A DNA stretch of 64,000 bases from Pseudomonas azadiae (lineage in GTDB: Bacteria > Pseudomonadota > Gammaproteobacteria > Pseudomonadales > Pseudomonadaceae). The notes under the pieces were generated by a model. That model worked only from the letters and a program-made list of their open reading frames with translations, was not told where the DNA came from and made no database searches. The position numbers and the translations under genes are program-made. Location of the stretch: positions 2,108,001 to 2,172,000 of the forward strand of contig NZ_JAHSTY010000001.1 in the NCBI RefSeq assembly GCF_019145355.1, written 5' to 3'. How positions within the stretch are numbered: the first letter of the stretch is position 1; the number at the start of each line of letters is the position of its first letter. This document shows positions 9,234 to 18,740 of this stretch, one piece after another.

Positions 9234-9701
9234 TTATTTGTGGTAAGGGTGCCCGGACAGAACTGTCCAGGCGCGATACAGCTGTTCACCGATCAGGATC
9301 CTTACCAACGGGTGCGGCAGCGTCAGCGCGGACAACGACCAGCGCTGGTCCGCCCGCGCACAGACTTCCGGCGCCAGCCCTTCGGGACCGCCCACCATGA
9401 AGTTGACGGTACGCGAGTCCAGGCGCCAGCGGTCCAACTCCACCGCCAGTTGCTCGGTGCTCCAGGGTTTGCCGTGCACTTCGAGGGTGACGATGCGCTC
9501 GTTGGGGCCGACCTTGGCCAGCATGGCTTCGCCTTCCTGACGGATGAAGCGCGCCACATCGGCATTCTTGCCCCGGGTATTGAGCGGTATTTCTACCAGT
9601 TCCAGCGACAGCTCGGCGGGCAGACGCTTGGCATACTCGTGCCAGCCTTCTTCCACCCACTTGGGCATGCGTGAACCGACAGCAATCAGACGCAGGCGCA
9701 C
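9234..9701 (-). CDS. rlmH: 23S rRNA (pseudouridine-1915 N3) methyltransferase
   Basis: A 155-residue SPOUT-class enzyme that methylates pseudouridine 1915 in helix 69 of 23S rRNA on assembled ribosomes. The SAM-binding trefoil-knot motifs FMVGGPEGL and [18 protein letters not shown] are present, and it ends in the usual GHPYHK. It sits between rsfS and mrdA in the common Pseudomonas order, 9 bases after rsfS. Confidence 0.98.
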
Positions 9702-9710
9702 AGCCGTTCC

Positions 9711-10205
9711 TTATTCCTGGTCTTTGTTGAGCTTGTCGAAGTGCGCGTGGCCCACTTCCGGGCTGTGGTGCTTGCCATCGGCGGCACGACTCTGCTCGGC
9801 GCCTTTCCACAGGCGCTCCAGGTCGTAGAACTGGCGAGCGTTGGAGGTCATCATGTGAACGATCACGTCGTCCATGTCCAGCAGCACCCAGTCGCTGTCG
9901 CCCTTGCCTTCTTCACCCAGCGGCTTGACGCCCTGGGCCTTGACGGCTTCGCGCACCTTGTCGAGCATCGCGCCGATCTGGCGGTTCGACGTACCGGTTG
10001 CGATGATCATGTAGTCGGTGATGCTCTGCTTGTCGCGCACGTCCAGCACCTGGATGTCCTGGGCTTTAACGTCTTCCAGGGCCGCCACGGCGACTTTTAC
10101 CAGCTCTTCGCCAGCCAGCTCAGGGCCAACGTGGGCTTCAACCGGCAGCGGAGCACTTTTGAACGTGCCTTTGCGCTTAACTTTGCTTACGTCTTTGTTC
10201 GTCAT
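9711..10205 (-). CDS. rsfS: Ribosomal silencing factor RsfS
   Basis: A 164-residue protein of the RsfS/Iojap family that binds ribosomal protein L14 and blocks subunit joining in starvation. The core from about residue 33 (EELVKVAVAALEDVKAQDIQ) through GEGKGDSDWVLLDMDDVIVH is canonical. About 30 residues of basic, less conserved N-terminal extension and a 25-residue acidic tail are additional to the compact E. coli form. It follows nadD at 69 bases. Confidence 0.95.
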   Translation of the reverse strand: MTNKDVSKVKRKGTFKSAPLPVEAHVGPELAGEELVKVAVAALEDVKAQDIQVLDVRDKQSITDYMIIATGTSNRQIGAMLDKVREAVKAQGVKPLGEEGKGDSDWVLLDMDDVIVHMMTSNARQFYDLERLWKGAEQSRAADGKHHSPEVGHAHFDKLNKDQE

Positions 10206-10274
10206 ATAAAACCTGTTTTGCTCGTATGTTCGGGCGCTCGCGCTACGACTGTGCGTAGATTCAAGCGCGCCTTT

Positions 10275-10919
10275 TCAGTTCGACGCACGGTAAAGCCCGT
10301 GCGCATCGATGTAGGCCAGGACCGCGTCAGGCACCAGGAAACGTACCGACTTCCCGCTGGCCAGCAGTTGACGGATCTGGGTGGCAGACACCGCAAGCGG
10401 GGTCTGCCAGACGAATGCAATATTCCCGTTCGGCCCGGTCAGGGCCAAGGGGTCACTTACCGACCGCGCGGCCAGCAGGTTGCGCAAGGCATCCGGCGGT
10501 TCGCTGTCGGCATCCGGGCGTTGCAAAACCAGGATGTGGCAATGCTGGAGGAGTTCCTCCCAGCGATGCCAAGAGGGCAGGCCGCAAAATGCGTCCCAGC
10601 CCAAAAGCAGAAACAACTGGTCGTCGGCGGCCAACTCGGCGCGCATCAGTTCCAGGGTGTCGACAGTGTAGGACGGTTTATCGCGCTTGAGCTCGCGATC
10701 GTCCACCACCAGCGGTGCAATGCCTTCAACCGCCAGGCGCACCATTTCCAGGCGTTGTTGCGGTGCCACCTGCGGCGTGTCGCGATGCGGCGGCCGGAAA
10801 TTGGGGATCAGGCGCAGCTCGTCCATCGCCAGCGCGTCCGCCACTTCCAGGGCACTGCGCAAATGGCCGATGTGCACGGGGTCAAAGGTGCCGCCGAGCA
10901 GCCCGATGCGTTTAGCCAT
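10275..10919 (-). CDS. nadD: Nicotinate-nucleotide adenylyltransferase
   Basis: A 214-residue enzyme making deamido-NAD from nicotinate mononucleotide and ATP. The nucleotidyltransferase signature [13 protein letters not shown] is at the N-terminus, and the C-terminal [10 protein letters not shown] corresponds to the ISxTxxR motif. The ATG at 10917-10919 shares bases with the proA stop (TGATG), so the two are translationally coupled; a TTG one codon upstream is less likely. Confidence 0.97.
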   Translation of the reverse strand: MAKRIGLLGGTFDPVHIGHLRSALEVADALAMDELRLIPNFRPPHRDTPQVAPQQRLEMVRLAVEGIAPLVVDDRELKRDKPSYTVDTLELMRAELAADDQLFLLLGWDAFCGLPSWHRWEELLQHCHILVLQRPDADSEPPDALRNLLAARSVSDPLALTGPNGNIAFVWQTPLAVSATQIRQLLASGKSVRFLVPDAVLAYIDAHGLYRASN

Positions 10920-12184
10920 CAAGTGCGCACATGACCGTCGCCGAACACCACGTACTTCTCGCTGGTCAGGCCTTCCAGCCCAACCGGGCCACGGGCGTGA
11001 AGCTTGTCGGTGGAGATACCGATCTCCGCCCCCAGGCCGTACTCGAAGCCGTCGGCAAAGCGCGTCGAGGCGTTGATCATCACCGAAGCGGAATCCACTT
11101 CGTTGAGGAAGCGCCGCGCATCGCTGAAATGCTCGGAAACAATGGCGTCGGTGTGCTTGGAGCCGTAGGTATTGATGTGCTCAATGGCCTCGTCCAGGTC
11201 GTCGACCATCTTGATCGACAGGATCGGTGCCGTGTACTCGGTGTACCAGTCCAGTTCGGTCGCCTCGATCACGTCCGCGCCCAGCAGCGCACGGGTGCGC
11301 TGACATCCGCGCAGCTCCACGCCCTTGTCGCGGTAGATGGCGGCCAGCGGCGGCAGCACGCGCTCGGCGATGCCGGCGTGCACCAGCAGGGTTTCCATGG
11401 TGTTGCACGGGGCGTAGCGATGCGTCTTGGCGTTGTCGGCAATACGGATCGCCTTGTCGAGGTCGGCGGCGACGTCGATGAACACGTGGCACACGCCGTC
11501 CAGGTGCTTGATCACTGGCACCTTGGCATCGCGGCTGACGCGCTCGATCAGGCCCTTGCCGCCGCGCGGCACGATCACGTCGACAAATTCTGGCATCGTG
11601 ATCAGCGCGCCGACGGCAGCGCGGTCGGTGGTTTCCACCACTTGCACCACTTCAGCGGGCAGCTCGGCCACGGCCAGGCCTTGCTGGATACATGCCGCAA
11701 TGGCTCGATTGGAATGGATGGCCTCGGAACCGCCACGCAGGATGGCGGCGTTGCCGGACTTGAGGCACAGGCTCGCGGCGTCGATGGTCACGTTCGGACG
11801 CGACTCATAAATGATGCCGATCACGCCCAGGGGCACGCGCATCTTGCCGACCTGGATGCCGGACGGCAGGTAACGCATATCGCGGATTTCACCGATGGGG
11901 TCAGGCAGCTTGGCCACCTGACGCAGGCCTTCGATCATGTCGTCGATACGTGCCGGGGTCAGCGCCAGGCGGTCCAGCAGGGCCGGCTCCAGGCCATTGG
12001 CGCGGCCGTTGGCCAGGTCCAGCTCATTGGCGGCGGCGAGCCCTGTGCGCGAAGCATCCAGCGCATCGGCGGCGGCCAGCAGTGCACGGTTCTTCTGCGC
12101 GGTGCTCGCACGGGCGATCAATCGCGAGGCCTGACGGGCAGCGCGACCCAGGCGGGTCATGTAGTCAAGAACGGACTCAGTCAT
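10919..12184 (-). CDS. proA: Glutamate-5-semialdehyde dehydrogenase (gamma-glutamyl phosphate reductase)
   Basis: A 421-residue enzyme that reduces gamma-glutamyl phosphate in proline synthesis. It is an aldehyde-dehydrogenase-fold protein with [17 protein letters not shown] early on, the catalytic cysteine in [14 protein letters not shown] and a C-terminal [14 protein letters not shown]. Length is normal. It leads the proA-nadD-rsfS-rlmH-mrdA-rodA series on the minus strand and is divergent from mpg. Confidence 0.98.
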   Translation of the reverse strand: MTESVLDYMTRLGRAARQASRLIARASTAQKNRALLAAADALDASRTGLAAANELDLANGRANGLEPALLDRLALTPARIDDMIEGLRQVAKLPDPIGEIRDMRYLPSGIQVGKMRVPLGVIGIIYESRPNVTIDAASLCLKSGNAAILRGGSEAIHSNRAIAACIQQGLAVAELPAEVVQVVETTDRAAVGALITMPEFVDVIVPRGGKGLIERVSRDAKVPVIKHLDGVCHVFIDVAADLDKAIRIADNAKTHRYAPCNTMETLLVHAGIAERVLPPLAAIYRDKGVELRGCQRTRALLGADVIEATELDWYTEYTAPILSIKMVDDLDEAIEHINTYGSKHTDAIVSEHFSDARRFLNEVDSASVMINASTRFADGFEYGLGAEIGISTDKLHARGPVGLEGLTSEKYVVFGDGHVRT

Positions 12185-12320
12185 GGGTCGGAAAGTCTTG
12201 GCAAAGAGGAAAGCGGCAGATTATAGCCGTGACGCCGCCTGACTGACAGCGGTGAGGGGCGGATGGTCGAAATGAACTGTAAAAACCTTGTGTTCAGCGG
12301 TAATTAAGGCGGGAGTTGTT

Positions 12321-13043
12321 ATGATTCCGTCACATTTAGCCTTATTTACCCTTACCGCCATGCCCAGCTTATCGCCGCAACTCCCCGCCAGCGCCCTGCC
12401 CGACAGCTTCTTCGACCGCGACGCGCAGATGCTTGCGCAGCAATTGCTCGGGAAAATAATCCGCCATCGCGTCGGTGACATCTGGCTTTCGGCGCGGATT
12501 ATTGAAACCGAAGCGTATTACGCGGCCGAAAAGGGCAGCCACTCTTCATTGGGTTACACAGAAAAGCGTAAGGCTTTGTTTCTGGACGGCGGTCACATCT
12601 ACATGTACTACGCCCGCGGCGGCGATTCCCTGAATTTCAGCGCACACGGGCCCGGCAATGCCGTGCTGATCAAATCGGCGTATCCGTGGGTCGACGCGTT
12701 GTCCGGCCCGGCCAGCCTGGCGCAAATGCTGTTGAACAACCCGAATCCCGACGGCAGCCCGCGCCCGTCCCACAAGCTGTGCGCCGGCCAGACCCTGCTG
12801 TGCAAAGCCCTGGGGCTCAAGGTGCCGATGTGGGATGCCAAGCGCTTCGACCAGGAACTGCTCTACGTCGAAGATGTGGGCCAGACGCCGAACCAGATCA
12901 TCCAGACCACGCGCCTGGGTATTCCGATCGGTCGCGATGAACACCTGATGTACCGCTTCGTCGATGCTGGCTATGCGCCTTATTGCACACGGAACCCGTT
13001 GCGCAGGGGCCAGGTCGAAGGCCGCGACTATTTTTTGATTTGA
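12321..13043 (+). CDS. mpg: DNA-3-methyladenine glycosylase (AAG/MPG family)
   Basis: A 240-residue base-excision glycosylase that removes alkylated purines. The MPG-fold signatures are visible: AQQLLGKIIRHR, IIETEAYYAAEKGSHSSLGY, and YMYYARGGDSLNFSA. The ATG at 12321 has GGGAG 5 bases upstream; a second ATG at 12360 has no clear ribosome site but would also give a full domain. The gene is alone on the plus strand, divergent from proA, with a partial REP just after it (about 13068-13086). Confidence 0.9.
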   Translation: MIPSHLALFTLTAMPSLSPQLPASALPDSFFDRDAQMLAQQLLGKIIRHRVGDIWLSARIIETEAYYAAEKGSHSSLGYTEKRKALFLDGGHIYMYYARGGDSLNFSAHGPGNAVLIKSAYPWVDALSGPASLAQMLLNNPNPDGSPRPSHKLCAGQTLLCKALGLKVPMWDAKRFDQELLYVEDVGQTPNQIIQTTRLGIPIGRDEHLMYRFVDAGYAPYCTRNPLRRGQVEGRDYFLI

Positions 13044-13134
13044 ATTGAATTCACGTTGAACCCTGCGGCAAGCCAGCTCCCACAGTTGATCCCCAGTGTT
13101 TCCAAGTATGTTATGCATTGACGGAGTGGATTGT

Positions 13135-14451
13135 ATGGGCCAATGGCTCGATAGCATTACCGGCTGGTTAACCCTGAACCCCGAATGGCTGGCAGTGGCG
13201 GTATTTGTCGTCGCCTGCGTGGAATGCCTGGCCATCGCCGGCCTGATCGTGCCGGGCACGGTATTGTTGTTCGCCATTGCGGCGCTCGCCGGCAGCGGCG
13301 CGCTGTCACTGAGTGAAACCTTGCTGCTGGGCTTCCTCGGCGGGTTGTTGGGTGATGGGGTTTCCTACTTCCTGGGGCGACATTTCCACCAGAACATCAG
13401 GCGCCTGCCCGGCCTGCGCCAGCACCCGGAATGGATGAATGGCGCCGAAACCTACTTCCACAAGTACGGCATCGCCAGCCTGCTGGTGGGACGTTTCATC
13501 GGCCCGCTGCGCCCTATGCTGCCGATGGTGGCCGGGATGTGCGACATGCCCTTCCCGCGCTTCGCGATCGTGAGTGTCGTGGCGGCGGCGGGCTGGTCAG
13601 TGGCGTATCTGTTACCGGGCTGGGCGACCGGCGCCGCCTTCCGCCTGCCATTGCCCGAAGGGTTCTGGCCCGAGGCGGCGGTGGTCGCGGGGTGCCTCGC
13701 GGTGGTGATCGGGCTGAGCCTGAACAGCAGCCTGCGCGGCCATCGTCGCGCCACCTTGTGGATTGGTTGCGCCAGCCTGGTGCTGTTGATTGCGCTGTTT
13801 ATCGGCTACCACTCGCTGGATAACTTCGACCACGGCCTGAGCGCCCTGGTGCAGGAACACCGCAGCCCCTGGCTGGACGAAGTGATGGTGCGCATCACCC
13901 AGTTGGGCGAATTCAAGAAGATGTTCGTGGCCAGCGCCCTCTTTACCGGCCTGCTGCTGCTGGCGCGGCAATGGCGGCATGCGCTGTTTGTCGGCGTAAC
14001 GCTGGCCGGGGCTGCGGTGATCAACACCGGGACCAAGCTGTTTTTCGCGCGTGGCCGCCCGGAAATCCTGACAGACCCCTTGACCAGTTTCAGCATGCCC
14101 AGCGGCCACGCGTCCGGCGCGTTCGCGTTTTTCCTGGCCCTGGCGGTACTGGCCGGGCGCGGCCAACCCACGCGGCTGCGCCTGACCTGGATGCTGCTGG
14201 GTTGTATTCCCGCGGCATTCATCGCGCTGTCGCGGGTTTACCTCGGCGCCCATTGGCCCACCGACATTCTCGCCGGCACGCTGCTGGCCATGACGGTGTG
14301 TGCGTTCAGCCTGGGCATCAGCGAATACCGAAGCCCGCTGCCGGCCATGTCGCAAAAAGTTTGGTGGCTGCTGCTCCCGGCGCTGGTGGCGGTGCTGAGC
14401 TTTATCGCACTGGTCGGCACATCGCACGCGCTGCTGCGCTACGCCTATTAA
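13135..14451 (+). CDS. DedA-PAP2 fusion membrane protein
   Basis: A 438-residue membrane protein with two modules. Residues 1 to about 200 are a DedA/SNARE-associated domain (GxxxPGtxLLF-type start, FLGRHFHQNIRRLPG, VGRFIGPLRPMLPMVAG). Residues about 225-430 are a PAP2 phosphatase with all three motifs: KLFFARGRPE, SMPSGHASGA and SRVYLGAHWPTDI. PAP2 enzymes dephosphorylate lipid phosphates such as undecaprenyl pyrophosphate or phosphatidate, and DedA members are linked to lipid-carrier flipping, so recycling of a lipid phosphate is plausible. The ATG at 13135 has GGAG 8 bases upstream. Confidence 0.9.
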   Translation: MGQWLDSITGWLTLNPEWLAVAVFVVACVECLAIAGLIVPGTVLLFAIAALAGSGALSLSETLLLGFLGGLLGDGVSYFLGRHFHQNIRRLPGLRQHPEWMNGAETYFHKYGIASLLVGRFIGPLRPMLPMVAGMCDMPFPRFAIVSVVAAAGWSVAYLLPGWATGAAFRLPLPEGFWPEAAVVAGCLAVVIGLSLNSSLRGHRRATLWIGCASLVLLIALFIGYHSLDNFDHGLSALVQEHRSPWLDEVMVRITQLGEFKKMFVASALFTGLLLLARQWRHALFVGVTLAGAAVINTGTKLFFARGRPEILTDPLTSFSMPSGHASGAFAFFLALAVLAGRGQPTRLRLTWMLLGCIPAAFIALSRVYLGAHWPTDILAGTLLAMTVCAFSLGISEYRSPLPAMSQKVWWLLLPALVAVLSFIALVGTSHALLRYAY

Positions 14452-14453
14452 AT

Positions 14454-14587
14454 TGTAGTGAGCGGGCTTGCCCCGCGCTGGGGGGCGAAGCCGCCCCAAT
14501 AAAGGCACCGCCGAACTCCAGGTAGAACCAGGTCGCCTCGGTTGGGGCGGCTGCGCCACCCAGCGCGGGGCAAGCCCGCTCACTACA
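14454..14587. repeat. Second REP family, inverted pair (TGTAGTGAGCGGGCTTGCCC arms)
   Basis: A long inverted repeat of a REP variant unlike the one at 654: arms begin TGTAGTGAGCGGGC and end GCCCGCTCACTACA, and internal GGCGAAGCCGCCCCAA pairs with TTGGGGCGGCTGCGCC. It fills the gap between two convergent genes and could help transcription termination. A related copy is at 34971-35119. Confidence 0.88.
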
Positions 14588-14594
14588 AGTCCCA

Positions 14595-15185
14595 TCAGGT
14601 AAACAGCTCGCCCTGCAGCTCATCAAGCAGCATCTGGATCGCATCCAGGCGCTGCTGCGGGTCGTCGAGCTGCAGCAGGTCGATCTTGTCGGCCTCGGAG
14701 AAGGGCAACAGATATGCCAGCTGATGCCCCAAGGCGTGTTGCCCTTGGGCATGGGCGTCCATGTCCAGCGACGCCACCATGGGGTGTTCGGCCAAGGCCT
14801 GGAGCAGCGCCAGCAGGTCAGCGTCCTCTTCTTCCAATGGCCGGTCCGGCGCCTCTTCGAGCCATTGCACCTCGGCCACCAGCAATTGGTCCTTCTGCAC
14901 GCCCGCATCGCGCACACGAAACCGGCGACCGCCTTCGACGCGAATCCCCAGCAGGCCGTTGTCCTGTTGCTTGAAGTCGCGAATCAGCGCTTCGCAGCCA
15001 ACCAGCGCATAGCCGTCCGGCGCCTGGCCCACTTCCGTGCCGTCGAGGATGCACACCACGCCGAAGCTTTCGCCCTTTTTCATGCAGCGGCTGATCATGT
15101 CCAGGTAGCGCGCCTCGAACAGTTGCAGGTCGAGGGTGCAGCCAGGGAACAGCACGGTATTGAGCGGGAACAGCGCCAGACTCAT
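14595..15185 (-). CDS. Lon-substrate-binding-domain protein (LON N-domain, stand-alone)
   Basis: A 196-residue protein made of the N-terminal substrate-binding domain of Lon protease without ATPase or protease parts. It starts MSLALFPLNTVLFPGCTLDL and continues LFEARYLDMISRCMKKGE, both typical. Function of stand-alone LON domains in bacteria is unclear. It starts 21 bases downstream of the lrgB stop on the same strand, so it may be transcribed with lrgAB. Confidence 0.9.
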   Translation of the reverse strand: MSLALFPLNTVLFPGCTLDLQLFEARYLDMISRCMKKGESFGVVCILDGTEVGQAPDGYALVGCEALIRDFKQQDNGLLGIRVEGGRRFRVRDAGVQKDQLLVAEVQWLEEAPDRPLEEEDADLLALLQALAEHPMVASLDMDAHAQGQHALGHQLAYLLPFSEADKIDLLQLDDPQQRLDAIQMLLDELQGELFT

Positions 15186-15206
15186 AAAGGTTTCCTTAAA
15201 CCCGGT

Positions 15207-15923
15207 TTAAACGATCACCGACACGGCCAGCGGCAGGAACACCGCCGTGGCCACGCCCATCAGACTCATCGCCAACGCCGCAAAGGCGCCGCACTCTTCG
15301 CTTTCCTGCAGGGCGACCGAGGTGCCGACGGCGTGGGCCGTCATGCCCAGGGCCATGCCGCGCGCCTCAACGCTGTTCACATCCAAGCGTGAAAGCAGCG
15401 CCGGGCCGACCATCGCGCCCACCACCCCGGTGATCAGCACAAACACCGCCGCCAATGCCGCGACGCCGCCGATCTGCTCGGCCACCAGCATGGCGATCGG
15501 CGACGTGACCGACTTGGGCGCCATGGTCATCAACATCCTGTGCTCGGCGCCGAACCACCACCCCAGCAGCACACACAGGCCGGTAGCCAGCACCCCGCCT
15601 ACCACCAGCGTAGTAAAAATCGGCCAGAACAATTGCCGAATACGCCGCAGGTTCAGATAAAGCGGCACGGCCAGCGCCACTGTCGCCGGGCCCAGCAGGA
15701 CGCCCATGATCTCGGTGCTCTTGCGGTATTCGGCATAGCTCAGGCCACAGGTCACCAGCACGCCGATCACCAACAGCATGGAGACCAGCACCGGTTGCAG
15801 GAAGATCCAGCGGGTCTTCTCAAACCCTGCCAGCACCAGTTGATAGGCGCCGAGGGTAATGCCGATGCCGAACAACGGATGATGAATCACCGCCGTCCAC
15901 GCACCCTGCCAGTCGAAGATCAT
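15207..15923 (-). CDS. lrgB: LrgB/CidB family membrane protein
   Basis: A 238-residue membrane protein with about seven hydrophobic segments. Family elements visible are FLQPVLVSMLLVIGVL, the LGPATVALAVPLY segment, APKSVTSPIAMLVAEQIGG and GMTAHAVGTSVALQESEECGAFAALAMSLMG. LrgB/CidB proteins act with the small holin-like LrgA/CidA in murein hydrolase control or pyruvate transport; which applies here cannot be told from sequence. It overlaps the lrgA stop by 4 bases. Confidence 0.92.
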   Translation of the reverse strand: MIFDWQGAWTAVIHHPLFGIGITLGAYQLVLAGFEKTRWIFLQPVLVSMLLVIGVLVTCGLSYAEYRKSTEIMGVLLGPATVALAVPLYLNLRRIRQLFWPIFTTLVVGGVLATGLCVLLGWWFGAEHRMLMTMAPKSVTSPIAMLVAEQIGGVAALAAVFVLITGVVGAMVGPALLSRLDVNSVEARGMALGMTAHAVGTSVALQESEECGAFAALAMSLMGVATAVFLPLAVSVIV

Positions 15924-16273
15924 TGATCCCCCTCCTTGCGCTTGACCAAGTGCTGCATCAGCACGCCGACAAAGCCCATGGCGATCACCAGCGACAGGAC
16001 CAGTGCACCGACGATGGCCCAGAAGTCTGCGGCAATGTCCTTGGCGTACACCATCACCCCGACCGCCGGCGGCACCAGCAGCAACGGCAGGTAACGCAAC
16101 AGGCTGCTGGCCGCCAGGCTCAACGGTTCGCCGACTTCGCCCTTCCAGACCAGAAAGCCCAGCATCAATAACAGGCCGATGATCGGCCCCGGCAACACCG
16201 GCAACAGCAAATGATTGATCGCCGTACCGATCAGTTGAAACAGCACCAGCCAGGTCAGGCCACGTAACAGCAT
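15920..16273 (-). CDS. lrgA: LrgA/CidA family holin-like protein
   Basis: A 117-residue protein with four hydrophobic helices (LTWLVLFQLIGTAINHLL, LPGPIIGLLLMLGFLVW, SLLRYLPLLLVPPAVGVM, FWAIVGALVLSLVIAMG). The PGPIIGLLL and PPAVGVM motifs are the LrgA/CidA hallmarks. I take the ATG at 16273, preceded by AAGGGGAA; the longer frame starting at 16432 crosses the divergent promoter region and has no family similarity. Partner of the overlapping lrgB. Confidence 0.92.
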   Translation of the reverse strand: MLLRGLTWLVLFQLIGTAINHLLLPVLPGPIIGLLLMLGFLVWKGEVGEPLSLAASSLLRYLPLLLVPPAVGVMVYAKDIAADFWAIVGALVLSLVIAMGFVGVLMQHLVKRKEGDQ

Positions 16274-16431
16274 CCGTCGTTCCCCTTCAAGACTCGCACG
16301 CATTATAAGCACGCCCGACCTATGCGTCGGCATTCGCCAAAAGCATGGTGGGTTGACCGGACCCAATGGCCATGATGATCTACATGGGTTCTCTGTCACC
16401 CACAACAACTGATGAACCAAGGAGAGACGCA

Positions 16432-16887
16432 ATGCCTTCTGTACCCGTAGCGCAGCTCAAAGATTACGTCGGCAAGGAACTGGGACGTTCCGAATGGCTC
16501 ACCATCGACCAGGCACGCATCAACCTGTTCGCCGAAGCCACGGGCGATCATCAGTTCATCCACGTCGACCCGGTCAAGGCCGCGCAAACGCCGTTCGGCA
16601 GCACCATCGCCCACGGTTTCCTTTCGCTGTCGCTGATGCCCAAGCTGATGGAAGACATCCTGATCATGCCCGAAGGCCTGAAGATGGCGGTCAACTACGG
16701 CCTGGACAGCGTGCGCTTCATCCAGCCGGTAAAGGTTGACTCCAAGGTGCGCCTGAACGTGACCCTCACCGACGTGACCGAGAAAAAACCTGGCCAATGG
16801 CTATTCAAGGCCACCGCCACCCTGGAGATCGAAGGCCAGGAAAAGCCCGCTTACATCGCCGAGTCGTTGTCCCTCTGCTTCGTGTAG
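16432..16887 (+). CDS. MaoC-like (R)-enoyl-CoA hydratase
   Basis: A 151-residue hot-dog-fold protein of the MaoC dehydratase family. The hydratase-2 motif is visible as FAEATGDHQFIHVDP with the catalytic Asp and His, followed by TPFGSTIAHGFLSLSL. Substrate is probably an (R)-3-hydroxyacyl-CoA or enoyl-CoA. ATG at 16432 has AAGGAGAG upstream. It stands alone, divergent from lrgA. Confidence 0.92.
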   Translation: MPSVPVAQLKDYVGKELGRSEWLTIDQARINLFAEATGDHQFIHVDPVKAAQTPFGSTIAHGFLSLSLMPKLMEDILIMPEGLKMAVNYGLDSVRFIQPVKVDSKVRLNVTLTDVTEKKPGQWLFKATATLEIEGQEKPAYIAESLSLCFV

Positions 16888-16992
16888 GGCCGTGCCTGTG
16901 GTGAGGCGATAAACCTTGCCACAGCGTATGTAAATTTATGTATGAAACTCGCAGCTGCGGCATACTCGGCGCTCAATTATCCGGATCCCGCT

Positions 16993-18711
16993 ATGCGCCC
17001 ACTCGCTCCCCTTGCCCTTGCCCTGTTGCTCACCGCTTGCGGAGACGGCGAATCACTGTTGCCGCCCGACGCGCGTCTGCCTGATGGCGGGCGCTACCGG
17101 GGCGACGTGGTCGATGGCTTGCTGCAAGGCCAGGGTCGCGTGGACTATCCCAATGGCAGTTGGTATGCCGGGCAGTTCGACAAGGGCCAATGGCACGGCC
17201 AGGGCGAGTGGCATGGCAGCAACGGCGAAGTCTACAAGGGCCAGTTCAAGCAGGGCCTGTTTGATGGCCAGGGCAGCCTGACCACCGCGGGCAGCGAGTA
17301 TGTGGGCGGGTTCAAGAACGGACGACGCAACGGCGAAGGCACCCTCAAAGAGGGGAAGATGACGTATCGCGGCGAGTTCAAGGATGACCAGTACTCCGGC
17401 CTCGGTCGCCTGGAGTTGGCCGACGGCAGCCAGTACCAGGGCCAGTTCGCCCACGGCAAGCCCAATGGCGAAGGCCAGCGCAACGATGACAGCGGCAATC
17501 AGTTCAGCGGCCATTTCGTCGATGGCCAACTGGAAGGTAACGGCACGTTCAACAGCGCCGATGGCGACATCTATGTCGGCCAGTTCAAACAGAACCAGCT
17601 CAACGGCAAAGGTCGCTATGAGAACGCCGATGGCGACGTCTGGATCGGCCAGTTCAAGGAAGGCGCGCTCAGCGGCAAGGGCGAGTTGATTGGCGTCGAC
17701 GGCAGCCACTATGTCGGTGAGTTCAGCGATTGGCGCTTCAGCGGCGAAGGCCGCTTGAACCTCACCGACGGCAGCTTCTATATCGGCGGCTTCGACGGCG
17801 ACAGCTACCAGGGCAAAGGCACCCTGGTGCTTACCGACGGCACCGTACAGGCCGGCACTTGGGTCAACGGCATGCGCGTGCGAGACGCTGACGGCAGCTT
17901 GTTGCCCGACCCGCTGGAAATCGGCGTGCTGGCCCAGGGCCGCCTGCTGGATGCGGCCCTGATCGCCGTGCCCGCCTCCACGCCTGCGGTGGAGCTGTAC
18001 ACCCTGGCCGTGGCCGGCGACGGCAAACAAAGCGTGTTCCTGCGCGAGGCCGATTACGTCAGCAACCTGCTCGCTACCCGTTTCGGCGCACGCGGGCAGG
18101 TTCGCCTGGTCAACCACCGCGACCACATCACCGACCGCCCGCTGGCCACGCGCGAAAGCCTGCGTCGCGCCGTGCAAACCCTGGCCGAACGCACCGGCCC
18201 GGAAGACTTGGTGTTTATCTACATGACCAGCCACGGCACCCACGAGCACGAATTGGTGCTGGACCAACCGCGCATGGAACTGGCCGACCTGCCGGCCGAT
18301 GAGCTGGCCGCCGTGCTGGCGCCGCTGAAGAACCGCGACAAGATCGTGGTGATTTCGGCCTGCTACTCCGGTGGTTTCATCCCGGCCTTGAAAGATGAGC
18401 GCACCCTGATCATGACCGCCTCCCGGGCCGACCGCGTGTCCTTCGGCTGCTCGGAGGAAGCCGATTTCACCTACTTCGGCGACGCCCTCTTCGCCCAGGC
18501 CTTCAACCAGACCGACGACTTGCAGCAAGCCTTCAAGCTGGCGCAACTGCATGTGGCCGAACGCGAACAGGCGGACAACTTCGAAGCCTCTGAACCGCAG
18601 ATCTGGGCCCCAAAGGGCGTCATCGCCCATTGGCAATTATTACGCAAGCAGCAGGCACGTAAGGCGCTCGAAAGCGTCTCAATGAATAGCAAGGAAGCCA
18701 AAGGCAACTAA
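16993..18711 (+). CDS. MORN-repeat lipoprotein with C-terminal caspase-like (C13) peptidase domain
   Basis: A 572-residue predicted lipoprotein. The start at 16993 gives a signal peptide ending in the lipobox LTAC; the next two residues (Gly, Asp) include an Asp that, at position +2, could favour inner-membrane retention if the Pseudomonas rule tolerates the Gly. Residues about 30-310 contain roughly ten MORN repeats of the form YxGQFxxGxxxGxGxx. Residues about 330-555 are a C13/caspase-type domain: His about 414 in MTSHGTHEHELVLD and Cys about 457 in VISACYSGGFIPAL form the expected dyad. MORN repeats elsewhere bind lipids or act as scaffolds; the peptidase substrate is unknown. Plus-strand neighbours are unrelated. 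Confidence 0.88.
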   Translation: MRPLAPLALALLLTACGDGESLLPPDARLPDGGRYRGDVVDGLLQGQGRVDYPNGSWYAGQFDKGQWHGQGEWHGSNGEVYKGQFKQGLFDGQGSLTTAGSEYVGGFKNGRRNGEGTLKEGKMTYRGEFKDDQYSGLGRLELADGSQYQGQFAHGKPNGEGQRNDDSGNQFSGHFVDGQLEGNGTFNSADGDIYVGQFKQNQLNGKGRYENADGDVWIGQFKEGALSGKGELIGVDGSHYVGEFSDWRFSGEGRLNLTDGSFYIGGFDGDSYQGKGTLVLTDGTVQAGTWVNGMRVRDADGSLLPDPLEIGVLAQGRLLDAALIAVPASTPAVELYTLAVAGDGKQSVFLREADYVSNLLATRFGARGQVRLVNHRDHITDRPLATRESLRRAVQTLAERTGPEDLVFIYMTSHGTHEHELVLDQPRMELADLPADELAAVLAPLKNRDKIVVISACYSGGFIPALKDERTLIMTASRADRVSFGCSEEADFTYFGDALFAQAFNQTDDLQQAFKLAQLHVAEREQADNFEASEPQIWAPKGVIAHWQLLRKQQARKALESVSMNSKEAKGN

Positions 18712-18740
18712 GCTGTAACCTGTAACAAGGGGGAAACACC

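Noticed and set aside
17053..18636. 527-codon open frame antisense to the MORN gene
   Set aside because: It comes from the repetitive GC-rich MORN repeats read in the opposite direction and has no recognisable domain or ribosome site.
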